Made by a program: the position numbers and the translations under genes
DNA from: Pseudovirgaria hyperparasitica
Lineage: Eukaryota > Ascomycota > Dothideomycetes > Acrospermales > Acrospermaceae
NCBI RefSeq assembly: GCF_010093815.1
Contig: NW_022985550.1
Coordinates: 2,350,055-2,414,054 of the forward strand
Length of the DNA stretch: 64,000 bases
Direction of reading: 5' to 3'
In this document: positions 44,990-55,364 of the stretch, piece after piece
How positions within the stretch are numbered: the first letter of the stretch is position 1
Layout of the letters: each line of letters starts with the position of its first letter
Notes under the pieces: generated by a model
Told to the model about the DNA's origin: nothing
Databases searched by the model: none
Seen by the model: the letters and a program-made list of their open reading frames with translations, nothing else

Positions 44990-45712
44990 ATGCCTTCAAA
45001 ACGACCACACAGCGATACAGATGGCGTCAAGCCAGACAAGAAGAAGCACAAGAAGGGCTTCCAAGTCGGACCGGCAAATCTGCCTGACGGGACACATAAG
45101 AGACAAGGTAAAGCAGTCCCCAATGGTCCTGACATGCATAACCTGCTCACACAAATCCTCGTTGCAGTGCAAAAGATAAAAAACGACCTGATCGCCAAAG
45201 CGAAGCTCAGGAAGCAGTACGCAAAGATCCGAGAGCGGGAACTCGCCAACCAACCACCCAACCGTTACATCCACAACACAGCCTCTGACAACAACGAGAA
45301 CGACAGCAACAACGACGAACAAGCCGGTGCGCAGGACACCCACCACGAACCGGCCGCCGCATCTTCAGAGCCTCATCCAGATCGCCAAAAGCTGCTGCTT
45401 GAAGAAGACGCCACCACCACCGAGCCACAAGACGACGACGCTTCAAAGCCGTCGTGGAAGCGACAGAAGCGGCCGAAACCAGTACCCTTCGCGCGCGAGG
45501 CCGAGCAGGCCCAGAAGAGGAAACAAGAGGCTGAAGAGCGGCGTCTAGCGAGGGAGGAGGCGGAGAAGGAGAGGCAGCGCAAGATTGCGGAGCGTGAGCG
45601 GTTTAGGAGGGCTATGGCCAAAGCGAGGACGGGAGGGCCGAACGGGCAGAGGAAGCTGGGGAGAGAGAGTCAGGTTTTGCTGGAGAAGGTTAAGAGGATG
45701 GTGGATGCTTGA
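44990..45712 (+). CDS. FYV7: rRNA-processing protein Fyv7-like, 2 exons, 220 aa
   Basis: Fyv7 is a nucleolar protein needed for early 35S pre-rRNA cleavages and 18S rRNA. Exons: 44990-45107 and 45168-45712. The intron is 60 bp (GTAAAG...TTGCAG). It is a multiple of three without a stop, so it hides as 20 extra residues if missed. Splicing restores the family signature [21 protein letters not shown], then [21 protein letters not shown]. The C-terminal third is a charged coiled coil ([20 protein letters not shown]) ending [17 protein letters not shown], also typical. Confidence 0.85.
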   Translation: MPSKRPHSDTDGVKPDKKKHKKGFQVGPANLPDGTHKRQGKAVPNGPDMHNLLTQILVAVQKIKNDLIAKAKLRKQYAKIRERELANQPPNRYIHNTASDNNENDSNNDEQAGAQDTHHEPAAASSEPHPDRQKLLLEEDATTTEPQDDDASKPSWKRQKRPKPVPFAREAEQAQKRKQEAEERRLAREEAEKERQRKIAERERFRRAMAKARTGGPNGQRKLGRESQVLLEKVKRMVDA

Positions 45713-48453
45713 AATGGAGTGTTTCGACTTTTGTGTGCCAAATGATGTTTTGGCTTGGCGGCGGACTGGTTAAAGAATTGGATCGGAGTACGCGATACTG
45801 ATGTCTACTGCTGGGAGACCTGTATAGCTACGGACTCTGCGAACGACAGACAACTTTCTTTGCATACATAGTCCGCGTATTTCCCGTCCTATGCATAGCG
45901 TATTTTCCTACCATAGACGTGGATGCGACACGTATTTTGATACCCAGTATACTGCAAACTAGCCATCATATGTCACTTTGATGTATGCCGTTAATACACA
46001 TCCCCACTTAGTGTCCGCTGTTGCATATTTACCAAATTGTCCTGACATGACACACCACACAATCGCAAACCTCACCCCACCTCGATCAAACACAGCCTTA
46101 CCGGCGATTGATGTGTGCACGTCGCGCCAAAGACGTACGCGTCGAGGTTCTGGTCTATCTGTGCGTTCTAATTCCGATGGTGGGACAGTGTCGTGCAACC
46201 TGGGGCGTTGCTTTCGAATGTTTGAAGGCAGGATTTGTAGCATCACAGCAAGCCGCTTGTGCGATGTGGGATATAGATGGCTTCCCAATATTGTGCCTTG
46301 AGTCATACTATAGAACTGCACTTAAGAACATAGGTTCAGCAGTTTTAGTGTGTTAAGCTCTTCCTTGGGGAGAATCATAGTGGTGGCATGGGTTCTTATC
46401 AAGCTCCCAAGGATATAGCATGCCAGCACGAGTCAGAAGTAGCCCCTGCTTTATCCCTATGACACGGGTGCGCCCTTGTCGACCTCACATTCGAGTCAGC
46501 ATAAACGATTCATGAAGTCGAGATCATGATTGGCAGCCTCGATGGCGCGATATTGATTGACCCCTTATAAAACCGCGCGCTAATAGAGGATATCGCATTC
46601 TGCTTCAGTTCAGACGCCAAGGGTCTTTGTCTAGAGTGGTTCAGCCTGGAGATGCAGACAATAAGACACGAACTGGCAAGTTCGCGGAACGATCAACAAT
46701 TTGATACCAGCACCGAAAATCCGGATACGCGGTTGAAGGCCTCGGACCAAGACAACTAATTTGGCAGGCGTCCGGCATCGCTTTCTTGGAGCTATCCTTC
46801 TTGCTGGTTCCGCGGCATAAGAATCGCGCAGGCTATTTTCTCCACGTTAGCCACACGATGGCGAGAGACTAGTAGAAGTGCATTTTTCTTTCGATGGGTG
46901 CACGCGACTTGTGATATGCTGAGTAACGGGTTGGTTGCGAGCCTTGTCCAGGTAGCAATATCAACGAGACCAGACCAGATTCCAGTTGTGCAGAAGGTAG
47001 CTCGAGCCTCGAGGCAGTGCAGCCCACATGCGTTGTAAGACATCTGTGAGACTGAACGAGATCACTGTGACGAAGCGCCTGGTCATTCACCAATATCCTG
47101 TGCCGCAGTGATACGCATTATCGAGTCTCCAGTAGCACAACTCTCCATCGTGCCCAGAGTCCGCCATATTCCAATTGCGGTCAACAGACCTACGTTAAGC
47201 CGATAAGGAAGCCTTCTGGAACACGCACAGCAGACATTTCCGATCATCCTCCGCCGAGACTCTAGCGCCGAGCAAATGCAACCACATTCATTGAGCTCTG
47301 CGCATCCAGCAGGTGTAGTAGTTGAACGTGTCGGTCCAACCGAAGAGACAGATGTAACCTGAGACTTGCAAGAAATGCATGGGGCTGCACGCGATGTGAC
47401 TGGGGCTTGCAGTGTTCCACCATCCCTTGATCGGCAGAAGCGTTTCGATAAGCCGTACCGTGGGGAATCGGTGGTATTCTAGAATCTTGGGAGCGGACTT
47501 GGGGGGCTTCATGGTTCAAGTGACGTTCGGCGACGCTGATGCCACTTTAGCTTGTGGCCTCTCAGACCCGATGTTAAGCGTGTTGATACAAGACGTTGGT
47601 TATGGTGTCCGGCAGCCATGGTAGCGGTGGCGCCCAGTGAAGAGAGGCGTCCGAGTGAAAGTGAAGTCGATAGAGAAAGGCTGGGGAAGACGATGGCGGA
47701 GGGCTTGGCGCCGAGAGCATCCGAGCCAATCATGTGCAGCTGCCCTGGAAGCGCAACAGCGTCTATGTTGCCCTCACCACTACGTTTCTCCCTGCAGACA
47801 ACCGTCTACGTTCACTTGCACGTTCTTGTTACTGCCCACAACCAATATGTAGCATACTCTCTCTAAACAGCACTGCTGTGCACTGGAGACAAGCTGTACA
47901 CGGCAGCCAAAAGAAAAAAAAATAAGAGCACGGCAGACCAAGCATGGCGCAGAACTGGCACGGTCTACGACTCTGGCTACTGAACTTCATATCATCTACA
48001 CTGATGAAGAAATGCTCTCTCCTTCCTAAATAAGCCTAAGAGCCTCCCTGTCTGCCCAGATGCCCAGGACGATTGCGAGTGGCGAGGATGAAGACGACAA
48101 GACGACAAGACAGAATGGCATGCGTCCAAGCAAAGAGGCGTCGGACGGCCAAGGCGAACAGTTCATGGATCCCACCCATGGGAGTGCAGCGACTGGTGCA
48201 GGCATGGCCCCGCCCTGCTGTGGCCAAGAGATAACCCTTTGGTTGTTCACAACATCTCGGTGCGTGAATGCGTCAGGTGAAGTGAAAGATGAGCTTTTAT
48301 CTTTTCCTCGTCGCACAGGAAGCGAGGGCGCCGTGGCACAGCATGGGACCTATATATCTCGCTTCGCTGCTCCCTCGACCGCGACGCTTTCATCTGGTAT
48401 CCCTGATCTGCTTTCCTTCGTCCTCATAACCGCTGGTCAATTGATCCATCATC
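45713..48453. other. Intergenic 2.7 kb, no convincing gene
   Basis: Several short ORFs crowd 46.8-47.9 kb on both strands without shared splice logic. The last 400 bp should include the peptide transporter promoter, with a TATATAT run near 48350. Confidence 0.45.
47288..47512 (-). CDS. Doubtful small ORF, 74 aa
   Basis: The ATG sits in a fair context (GAACCATGA), and the product is unusually Trp/Tyr/Cys-rich (WWNTASP, FGWTDTFNYYTCW) for a chance ORF. No family is recognised. It could be one exon of a gene or a relic. Confidence 0.2.
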   Translation of the reverse strand: MKPPKSAPKILEYHRFPTVRLIETLLPIKGWWNTASPSHIACSPMHFLQVSGYICLFGWTDTFNYYTCWMRRAQ

Positions 48454-50426
48454 ATGCCTTTTCAACCTGCCGACGAGGCTCATGCAATTGCTGGCTCTGA
48501 GGTCAAGGGTGCTGGCATGCCGACTCCCACACTGGAGAAACAGATCGCTATGGAGAGGGGTTCTTCCATTTCTGACACCGACGATGAGCTGGACCTAGTT
48601 ATTCCTACAGAGGAAGAGCTTCATACTCTGAAGCGTGTCCCTGGCGTTTTGCCATGGATTGCTTTCACCGTCGCCTTCGTCGAGCTCTGCGAACGTTTCT
48701 CATACTATGGAACTGTCGCCATCTGTACGTCTCAGTTGCAATTTTCGCGTTACGCGTCACGCGACCGTTACTAACTTCTTGTAGTCGTCAACTTCATCCA
48801 ACGCGACCGACCTGTCATCGACGGTGTCCTCCAAGTTACCGGTGCCGATCCCAGGCCTGATGGACGACCAGGTGCAATTGGTGCTGGTCAACGTGCTTCT
48901 TTCGGTCTTACTACTTGTACGTCGCTCGATCCGTCCCGGAGAACAAATGCTAATATCAACAAGTTAACCGGTTCTGGGCTTATTTCATGCCTCTGTTTGG
49001 TGCTTACATCGCTGATACCTACTGGGGTCGCTACAAGACGATTCACGCATCCATAGTCGTCTGTTTCTTCGGTCACTGCATCATCATCATTTCCGCGATC
49101 CCCAAAGTCCTCGATCACCCTCAAGGTGCACTCGGATGCTTTGCTGTCGGGCTTGTGTTCTTTGGTATCGGTGTCGGCGGCTTCAAATCGAATATCTCTC
49201 CCATGGTTGCGGAGCAGCTAAGAGCTCCTAAGATTCACGTTCAGACCAACAAATCTGGTCAGCGCGTCATTGTTGACCCTGCCCTTACCACTCAGCGCAT
49301 GTTCATGTGGTTTTACCTCTTCATCAACATTGGCGCTGTCACTGGCCAAGTTTCCATGGTTTACGCTGAGCGCTACGTTGGTTTCTGGCTGTCGTTCTTC
49401 CTCCCGACCATCATGTTGATGCTCTGCCCTGTCGTTCTCATCGCCTTCAACAAGAAGTACCACCATTCGCCACCTACTGGATCAATTCTCGGCACGTTCT
49501 TCAAGCTCATCAGCCTTGGCTTCAAGGGCAAAACTTCCATCAACCCTGCCGTCACGTGGAGAAATATGCGCGACCCAGCATTTTTCGAGGACATTAAGCC
49601 TTCGCGCGTGGCCAACAAGCCAGACTGGATGGTATTCGATGATGCCTGGGTCGACGAAGTTGCTCGCGCTACCAAAGCATGCACTGTCTTCCTCTTCTTC
49701 CCCATTTTCTGGCTGGCATATAACCAAATTGAGAGCAATCTTACTTCGCAAGCCGCGACCATGGAGCTGCATGGCGTACCCAACGATCTACTGAATAATC
49801 TAAATCCCATCGGTATCATTATCATGATACCTATCCTCGACGTGCTAGTCTACCCCTTGATTCGTAAGGCCGGCTTGAACTTTACACCTCTGAAACGCAT
49901 GACCGCCGGCTTCTTCCTTGGCTGCGCTGCCATGATCTGGGCCGCCGTCATTCAGCACTACATCTACGAGAAGGGCGCTTGTGGCAAATACATGAACACA
50001 TGCGAGACACCCGATGGCGACGCCCTACCAGCGCCTATCAACGTGTGGGCTCAAACCGGCTCGTACATCCTCGTAGGTCTCGCTGAGATCATGGCGTCCA
50101 TCACTGGTCTCGAGTATGCGTACACCAAGGCACCCGTCAACATGCGCTCGCTCGTTATGGGCTTCTACCAGATGACCTCCGCGTTATCAGCTGCACTAGG
50201 CCAGGCATTTGTCGCACTTTCCGAAGACCCACTGCTTGTGTGGAACTACGGCGCCGTTGCGATCATCGCGTTTGTAGGCGGTGTCGCATTTTGGGTCTTA
50301 TTCCGTAAGTACGACCAACAGGAGGACAAGCTCAACTTGATCAAGGAGTCAGAGTACCGAGGCACAAACAGGCCCGGTCAGGTCGACAGCAGCAAGTTGG
50401 ATCAAACGGCCGACGCGAGGGTTTAG
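48454..50426 (+). CDS. Proton-coupled di/tripeptide transporter (PTR2/POT family), 3 exons, 621 aa
   Basis: This plasma-membrane symporter imports small peptides with protons. Exons: 48454-48724, 48785-48916 and 48964-50426. Introns are 60 and 47 bp with CTAAC and GCTAAT branch sites. The N terminus is cytosolic and acidic. Helix 1 carries the POT ExxER-type motif ELCERFSYYG, and splicing gives VAI|FVNFIQRD. Further signatures are YWGRYKTI, FFGIGVGGFKSNISPMVAEQ and the PTR2 signature FYLFINIGA. About twelve hydrophobic segments are visible, with the large fungal loop between helices 6 and 7 (residues about 300-360). Peptide range cannot be told from sequence. Confidence 0.95.
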
Positions 50427-50850
50427 AGCGTGGCTGCCTGGGTTCTTTTTGATATTCAATGCGCGTATGTGTCACGACGAAATGGATAATGTTGGGCATG
50501 GTCTCATACGGGATGTCGATCACGATGTTCAAACATGACGGGCGGGTGCTGCTGATACCCTGGCTATGATTGTTTCACTGTAGCTATTTACAAGTCGCAT
50601 AAGTTGTCGCATGATTCCATCTTCAGATGGTGTGCGAAGTTAACCATATGTTCGGTTGCGCCAGTCGTGATATCGGGGTAGCTGACAGCTTCAGCTCTTG
50701 CCTACTTACGGTTGGCCGTGCGTAGTGTGCGGCATCACTGAAGATGGGACTCCTTGTCTTTCAGCCACGATTCTCAGTAAGTGCTTAGACACCATTAACG
50801 TCATTCTGATTGTGTTTGTTAGTCATGTATCGCGCTTGCATGGTATAGAA
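50427..50850. other. Convergent 3' region, transporter and E2-like gene
   Basis: This 424-bp stretch between stops holds no gene. It presumably carries both polyadenylation regions. Confidence 0.5.
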
Positions 50851-53199
50851 TCAATAAAATCCTCCGTGCCCACCGTGGCCGTATCCTGGACCATAACCAC
50901 CACCGTATCCTCCGCCATAGCCACCACTGTGTGCACCAAAATGCCCTCCTTGTTGACCTCCTTGATAGCCAAACTGCTGCTGTGGAAATGTTGGCATCTG
51001 TTGTGGCCTGTGTTGTGCTGGTATCGGTTTACCAATCGCCGTCTTCAATTGCGTCAATAAACCTGGAAGCTCTGATGCCACTCCGCCTCTGTTTTCTCTA
51101 TTATGCGGATGAAATCCTCGCTGGGCCACGCGACTTCTCGCCAGATCTGTCCAGTGCTCAACCTTTTGAATGATATCTGTCTTGTTTCGCGTAAAATGCT
51201 CACGCACAACGTCGTTCCACAAGGGGCTTCCTTGCCCTCGGAGCCATGGCAGCATTGCGTATTTGACCGTTAGCGCATACGTATTGATATTATAGAGTTT
51301 CGACTCTGGCCCGCCGTGCTCTTTCTCGTCGCCTGGCTCGTTACATAGTGGCTCCTCGCAGAATATGAATGCCCACGTGCTGAGCAGAAGTTGCTGCAGC
51401 GTCGATAGCTTCTCGTTCCATACCTCGCCATACGGCCAGGTACCCAGGAGAGACAAGCAGACTTTGCCGTTCTTGTATAGGTTTGGATTGAAGTTTGCAA
51501 GGCCGCCACCTGTCGTCTTGAACAGCATTTTGGGTGGTGCTGTGGGCCAGCTTGGTTCACACCACAAGTCGAACTCGAATAACCCGTAGCCGTACGGCGA
51601 GTCTTTGGGTCCGATAATGAGCACTTTAAACAAGTCGATCTGCATATCGGAATAGCGTACGAAGATGCCTGGGGGTAGACTTGTCTTCATGTTGGCGATG
51701 GTCAGCATGAGCTTTCGAGTGTGGTCCTTGTGCAGGAAACTATGTTGTCTCATGTCAGGGCCACCCAACATTGCATTAGCAAAGGTCATCTTTGATGCGA
51801 ATGTTTGCTGGATATCCTGGTTCGAGACGGACAGAATGCATCGATCTTTCTGCCATTGCTCCCAAGAACCGGCAGCTTTGTCGATTTTACTGATTGTGCT
51901 GGCAAAGACTGACTCTGCGACTTGGTTGATCTTCTGACAGAGAGCGACCATATCACGATGCTCTGAAGTCTGGAATGCTTCCGCGTTGGCGATGATGATT
52001 TGAGCCTGAGTGTTGAGATTACGGAAGCAGCTGGCGATCGACTGCAGCTTGTCATCTTTTCCCTTACCCTTTGGCACTGCAGTATTGCCAAATGACACGG
52101 TTAACAGGTTGGTCCCTTTCGCCCTGGCCAGCCTTTCTTCCATCACCGATGGTGCAGTGCCCGGATGACTTCCAAGCAGCATCACGAAGTTGATCGCCGC
52201 CTCATATACGCTCCTCCTCGTCCCAGCATCCTCCACGCTATCGTTCCGCAGCAACTCCGCCATTCTATCCAGCACATCAGACACCCTCAAGATATCCAAG
52301 AGCACAGGAGCAACAGTGCCCACTCGCGGCAATAGCTCGTTTACAAACGCAACCACCTCGTCCGTCAACACGTCAACCTGCTCTCTCTTTGCCGCCGCTT
52401 CAGCCTGGCCAGCCTGTCGTGCGGCCACTTCCATGCCGTGCTGAGCCTCCATGTAGCGATCGCCAGCACCGAATCCGTCATATGCTTCATACCCGACGCC
52501 TCCGGACCGGTCCTGCCGCCCGACGCGCCTGCCTCGGAATGCGTCTGCATTGCCACTGTCCAGCGCCAACTGATAATCGAAGCCGCATAGCAACGCCCAG
52601 GTCAGAAACAGTTTACCCGCATCGCAGCACCAGGTGAGCGTGGTGCCATCAACGACGACTCGGTTGTTGGATATCGGCCCAGACTGCTGCTTGCCACAGC
52701 CAACGCAGGTATGGCGTGTACAGCTAGAGCACTGCAGTACAGAGCTGATGGGTATATCGTACCATTTCTGGAACAAGGCGAGCACGGCTTGTTGCGTGGG
52801 GAGAAGCGGCAGTGTGCAGCTGGAGCACTGGGTTCTTGTCGTCTGAAGGGTGTACGCGTGTACTGTTGGTGGAATATCCCTGTGCGCGGCTTCTTGTGCT
52901 GCATTATACGGGGGCGGTGGTGCTTGGTTCCGTGGGCTATATGGGCTTGCTGCGGGTGTGGTATGTGGTTGATTGCTGTAACTGAACTGGGATGCGGCGC
53001 TCGCACTGGTGTCCAGATTCATTCGCTCCTGCAACCTTCGTGCGAACACTTCGTCATCACTGAGTGCCGGCCTCCCCGTTGAAGGGCCTGAGTATGGCGG
53101 GGGTTGGTCTGAGGGATAGCGCTGTTGTGAAGGAGTGCTGTGTTCTTCAGCGTCAAACTGTGCTTGCAGCATGCGTGCGACTTCTTCGTCGGACGGCAT
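50851..53199 (-). CDS. Large protein with ubiquitin-conjugating (E2/UBC) domain, 782 aa
   Basis: The E2 fold spans about residues 515-640: ANMKTSLPPGIFVRYSD, IIGPKDSPYGYGLFEFDL, NPNLYKNGKVCLSLLGTW. The active-site Cys is residue 581, the E2 Asn-Pro-Asn (replacing HPN) lies just before it, and the backside region follows. This arrangement resembles giant E2s such as UBE2O and BIRC6. Before the E2 part come two short ubiquitin-binding-like helices of the form DEEVARMLQ and DDEVFARRLQ (residues 4-12 and 48-56). A Cys-rich module follows: C125-x2-C128, C157-x2-C160, C165-x2-C168. A helical middle precedes the E2 domain, and a Gly/Tyr/His-rich tail ends the protein. An E2-E3 hybrid role is inferred. 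No intron. Confidence 0.88.
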   Translation of the reverse strand: MPSDEEVARMLQAQFDAEEHSTPSQQRYPSDQPPPYSGPSTGRPALSDDEVFARRLQERMNLDTSASAASQFSYSNQPHTTPAASPYSPRNQAPPPPYNAAQEAAHRDIPPTVHAYTLQTTRTQCSSCTLPLLPTQQAVLALFQKWYDIPISSVLQCSSCTRHTCVGCGKQQSGPISNNRVVVDGTTLTWCCDAGKLFLTWALLCGFDYQLALDSGNADAFRGRRVGRQDRSGGVGYEAYDGFGAGDRYMEAQHGMEVAARQAGQAEAAAKREQVDVLTDEVVAFVNELLPRVGTVAPVLLDILRVSDVLDRMAELLRNDSVEDAGTRRSVYEAAINFVMLLGSHPGTAPSVMEERLARAKGTNLLTVSFGNTAVPKGKGKDDKLQSIASCFRNLNTQAQIIIANAEAFQTSEHRDMVALCQKINQVAESVFASTISKIDKAAGSWEQWQKDRCILSVSNQDIQQTFASKMTFANAMLGGPDMRQHSFLHKDHTRKLMLTIANMKTSLPPGIFVRYSDMQIDLFKVLIIGPKDSPYGYGLFEFDLWCEPSWPTAPPKMLFKTTGGGLANFNPNLYKNGKVCLSLLGTWPYGEVWNEKLSTLQQLLLSTWAFIFCEEPLCNEPGDEKEHGGPESKLYNINTYALTVKYAMLPWLRGQGSPLWNDVVREHFTRNKTDIIQKVEHWTDLARSRVAQRGFHPHNRENRGGVASELPGLLTQLKTAIGKPIPAQHRPQQMPTFPQQQFGYQGGQQGGHFGAHSGGYGGGYGGGYGPGYGHGGHGGFY

Positions 53200-53680
53200 G
53201 GTTGGTCAGTGATATAGTACTAGTTGAAAGTTGGTGGGCTGGTGGGAATGTTATCCTTGTACTGCTTGGCGGTTTGGGAAAAAGATAGGAGATCATTTTG
53301 CAGGACTGGAAGATATATGAGGGCCACACCTCTCTATGAGAATATTGTATTTACAGGGCTGTCGTATTCGGTCGTGTATGTCCCTGTAAAAGAGAGGGAA
53401 TTGTAGAGGTGGGGAAAGTGGCCTTTTAACCAGGCTTTATCAGCAAGAGTGACTTTGGAAGAACACAGACGATGACGAGGCATATGAGTGAAGGCATAGT
53501 GACGAGGTTTCGCGATACATGGCTCTGATGACTGCTTGCCAAGTAATGTTTTCATTATAAGTCGTTGTCCATTATCATTAACCATTATAGCATACCAAAA
53601 TAAATGCAACAAGAACGCCCACGCTTCATGGGCATAAACAAGTCATCTCCATATTACTTCCTCCCCATCACATCATGTCC
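53200..53680. other. Intergenic 481 bp
   Basis: This is the promoter of the E2-like gene and the 3' flank of the lysozyme gene. Nothing else was seen. Confidence 0.5.
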
Positions 53681-54586
53681 TCAGCACGGCAAAGCCCGCT
53701 CATCAGTCGGCGTCTTAAACAGCACCAACTCCTCCTTCCTTCGCATAGCCACATCGGCAACCCCCAAATCATGCCCGAGCAAGTCCTGCGAAAAGATACT
53801 CGCAAAGTTCCCCGACGGCGCCGCCTTGATGGCCTTGTAAAACTCCAACAATTGCGGCGCCATCTCGCCACCGTTGAACGCCACACTGACCACGACGCCG
53901 TACTGGTTCGCGTTCAGGTCGACGTCAGCAAGATTCATGCTGACGTTGTGCTCGAACTTGTGCAGATCTTGCCGCAGCAGGGCTTCCATATCAGCCGGTG
54001 ACAAGGGAATGGAGAATTGGCGTGATACTTCGAGGCATGCGGGCTCGATGCATCGGTGGCCAACGCCAATGGTCTCGGCGCCGAGTTGGTCGCGGTAGAT
54101 GGACGGCATGCGACCTTCTTTGTGTATCAGTAGGTCCAGCGAGGCTTTGTTGATCTGAGGTGTGCATCTGCCGGTGTTGTGTGGTGCTGGCTTTGGTGGT
54201 GAGGGCTTAAGGGCCGGAATCGGGGCGAGCAGGGGGGAAGTTGATACTGCGGGCGAGGCCGGGATCAGGGCAGGTGAGGGATGCGGTGGAGGAGGTGGTG
54301 GCCGTGTGTCTTGCTCCTTCGCTGGAGCTGGAGGTGGAGGTGGAGAAGGGGGATGAATGGATGTCGATGGAGCGGGTGCTGGGACGACGTGATGCGGAGC
54401 AGATGGTAAAGGAGCAGGCGCTGGCGCAACAGGCATTGGGGGAGCTTTAGGGGCCTCGGACTCGGGTGCAAACTGGGTGAAAGTGGAGGTGTTGTGCCAT
54501 TTACCGTCGTCGTATGCGACAGGTAGCCCCAATGTCGATGGGCCGAAGAAGAGGGCAGTAAGTGCGAGGATGTGCGAAGAGTGCAT
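53681..54586 (-). CDS. Secreted GH24 (phage T4-type) lysozyme, 301 aa
   Basis: GH24 enzymes cleave bacterial peptidoglycan. The ATG at 54586 (MHSSHILALTALFF) gives a signal peptide. The frame extends upstream to 54667, but that start would bury the signal. Residues 45-137 are a Pro/Ala/Ser linker. The catalytic domain is 141-301: E157 (LIHKEG), D166 (YRDQLG) and T172 (ETIGVGH) reproduce T4 lysozyme E11/D20/T26 with identical 9- and 6-residue spacing. FNGGEM and MRRKEELVLF follow, as in the family. Cys141, Cys179 and Cys184 suggest disulphides, fitting extracellular use. A bacterial or phage origin by old transfer is likely but inferred. A role in competition with bacteria is inferred. Confidence 0.9.
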   Translation of the reverse strand: MHSSHILALTALFFGPSTLGLPVAYDDGKWHNTSTFTQFAPESEAPKAPPMPVAPAPAPLPSAPHHVVPAPAPSTSIHPPSPPPPPAPAKEQDTRPPPPPPHPSPALIPASPAVSTSPLLAPIPALKPSPPKPAPHNTGRCTPQINKASLDLLIHKEGRMPSIYRDQLGAETIGVGHRCIEPACLEVSRQFSIPLSPADMEALLRQDLHKFEHNVSMNLADVDLNANQYGVVVSVAFNGGEMAPQLLEFYKAIKAAPSGNFASIFSQDLLGHDLGVADVAMRRKEELVLFKTPTDERALPC

Positions 54587-55364
54587 GGTGAATGGATGGA
54601 TGTATAGGTTATCCACACTAAGCTTTCGTAGGTAGTTCGATGATGTTATGAGACGACAAAGTCTCACTCAAGATGGTATGAGTGAGTTGAATTGATGGGA
54701 GTAGTTGTTTGTTTGATGTGATGAAGCCATAATTGCACCCGGGACGACACATATTTGTATGGCTCGATGGCTGACCTCGAGTCTCTTCCCAGCTTCATGG
54801 CGAAGGAGTTGGTATTTCTCCTAAAGAGTGGGCGTACTGAGGCAGGGTCTTTCACTCGGTCCCAGACTGGAAGCATAGCCACCAGAAAGGGGACATAACT
54901 GCTACTGATGCTGGAGGCATGGTGCCGGAGATTATAGAGGTGTAGCAGAGCAACCACGGCAGGGAATTATCTCCGATGCAGGTACTCACACTTCTTCTAG
55001 GGTCTTCATTGCTGGGCAGAAGACATTTCGGCACATATAATTCTGGAATCTGAATTGCTCCGCACCAATATGCAGACGAGATGGCTGTGGCTGTCAAGCT
55101 TTTGTGTTGTGGTTCTTGATCTGGGGAAGCGGCTGGTCCCGCCGCCACATCCAACGTTATGCGCCACAGCTATGCACAGACTACCCCGAGGTCCTGCCTA
55201 GCACGCCCCAAGGCTAGTCCAGGAGCGTACCTAGCGTGCCACTCTACGCGCATCGCGTGAGACGCGTTGAACCTCAGTCAAGCACACATTCTCAACGCGA
55301 GTGATAGGGAAAGCATCTATGTACGACTACATGAATATTATTGACAATATGTGCTTGAGCATTC
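54587..55364. other. Divergent promoter, lysozyme and CTF18
   Basis: This 778-bp region has ORFs below 100 codons and no domain. Near 55185-55265 is a stretch repeating CTAGC/AGCGTGCC words. Confidence 0.45.

Noticed and set aside
47552-47925. Overlapping plus ORFs near 47.6-47.9 kb
   Set aside because: Three frames open at once over a GC-rich stretch; none has recognisable motifs.
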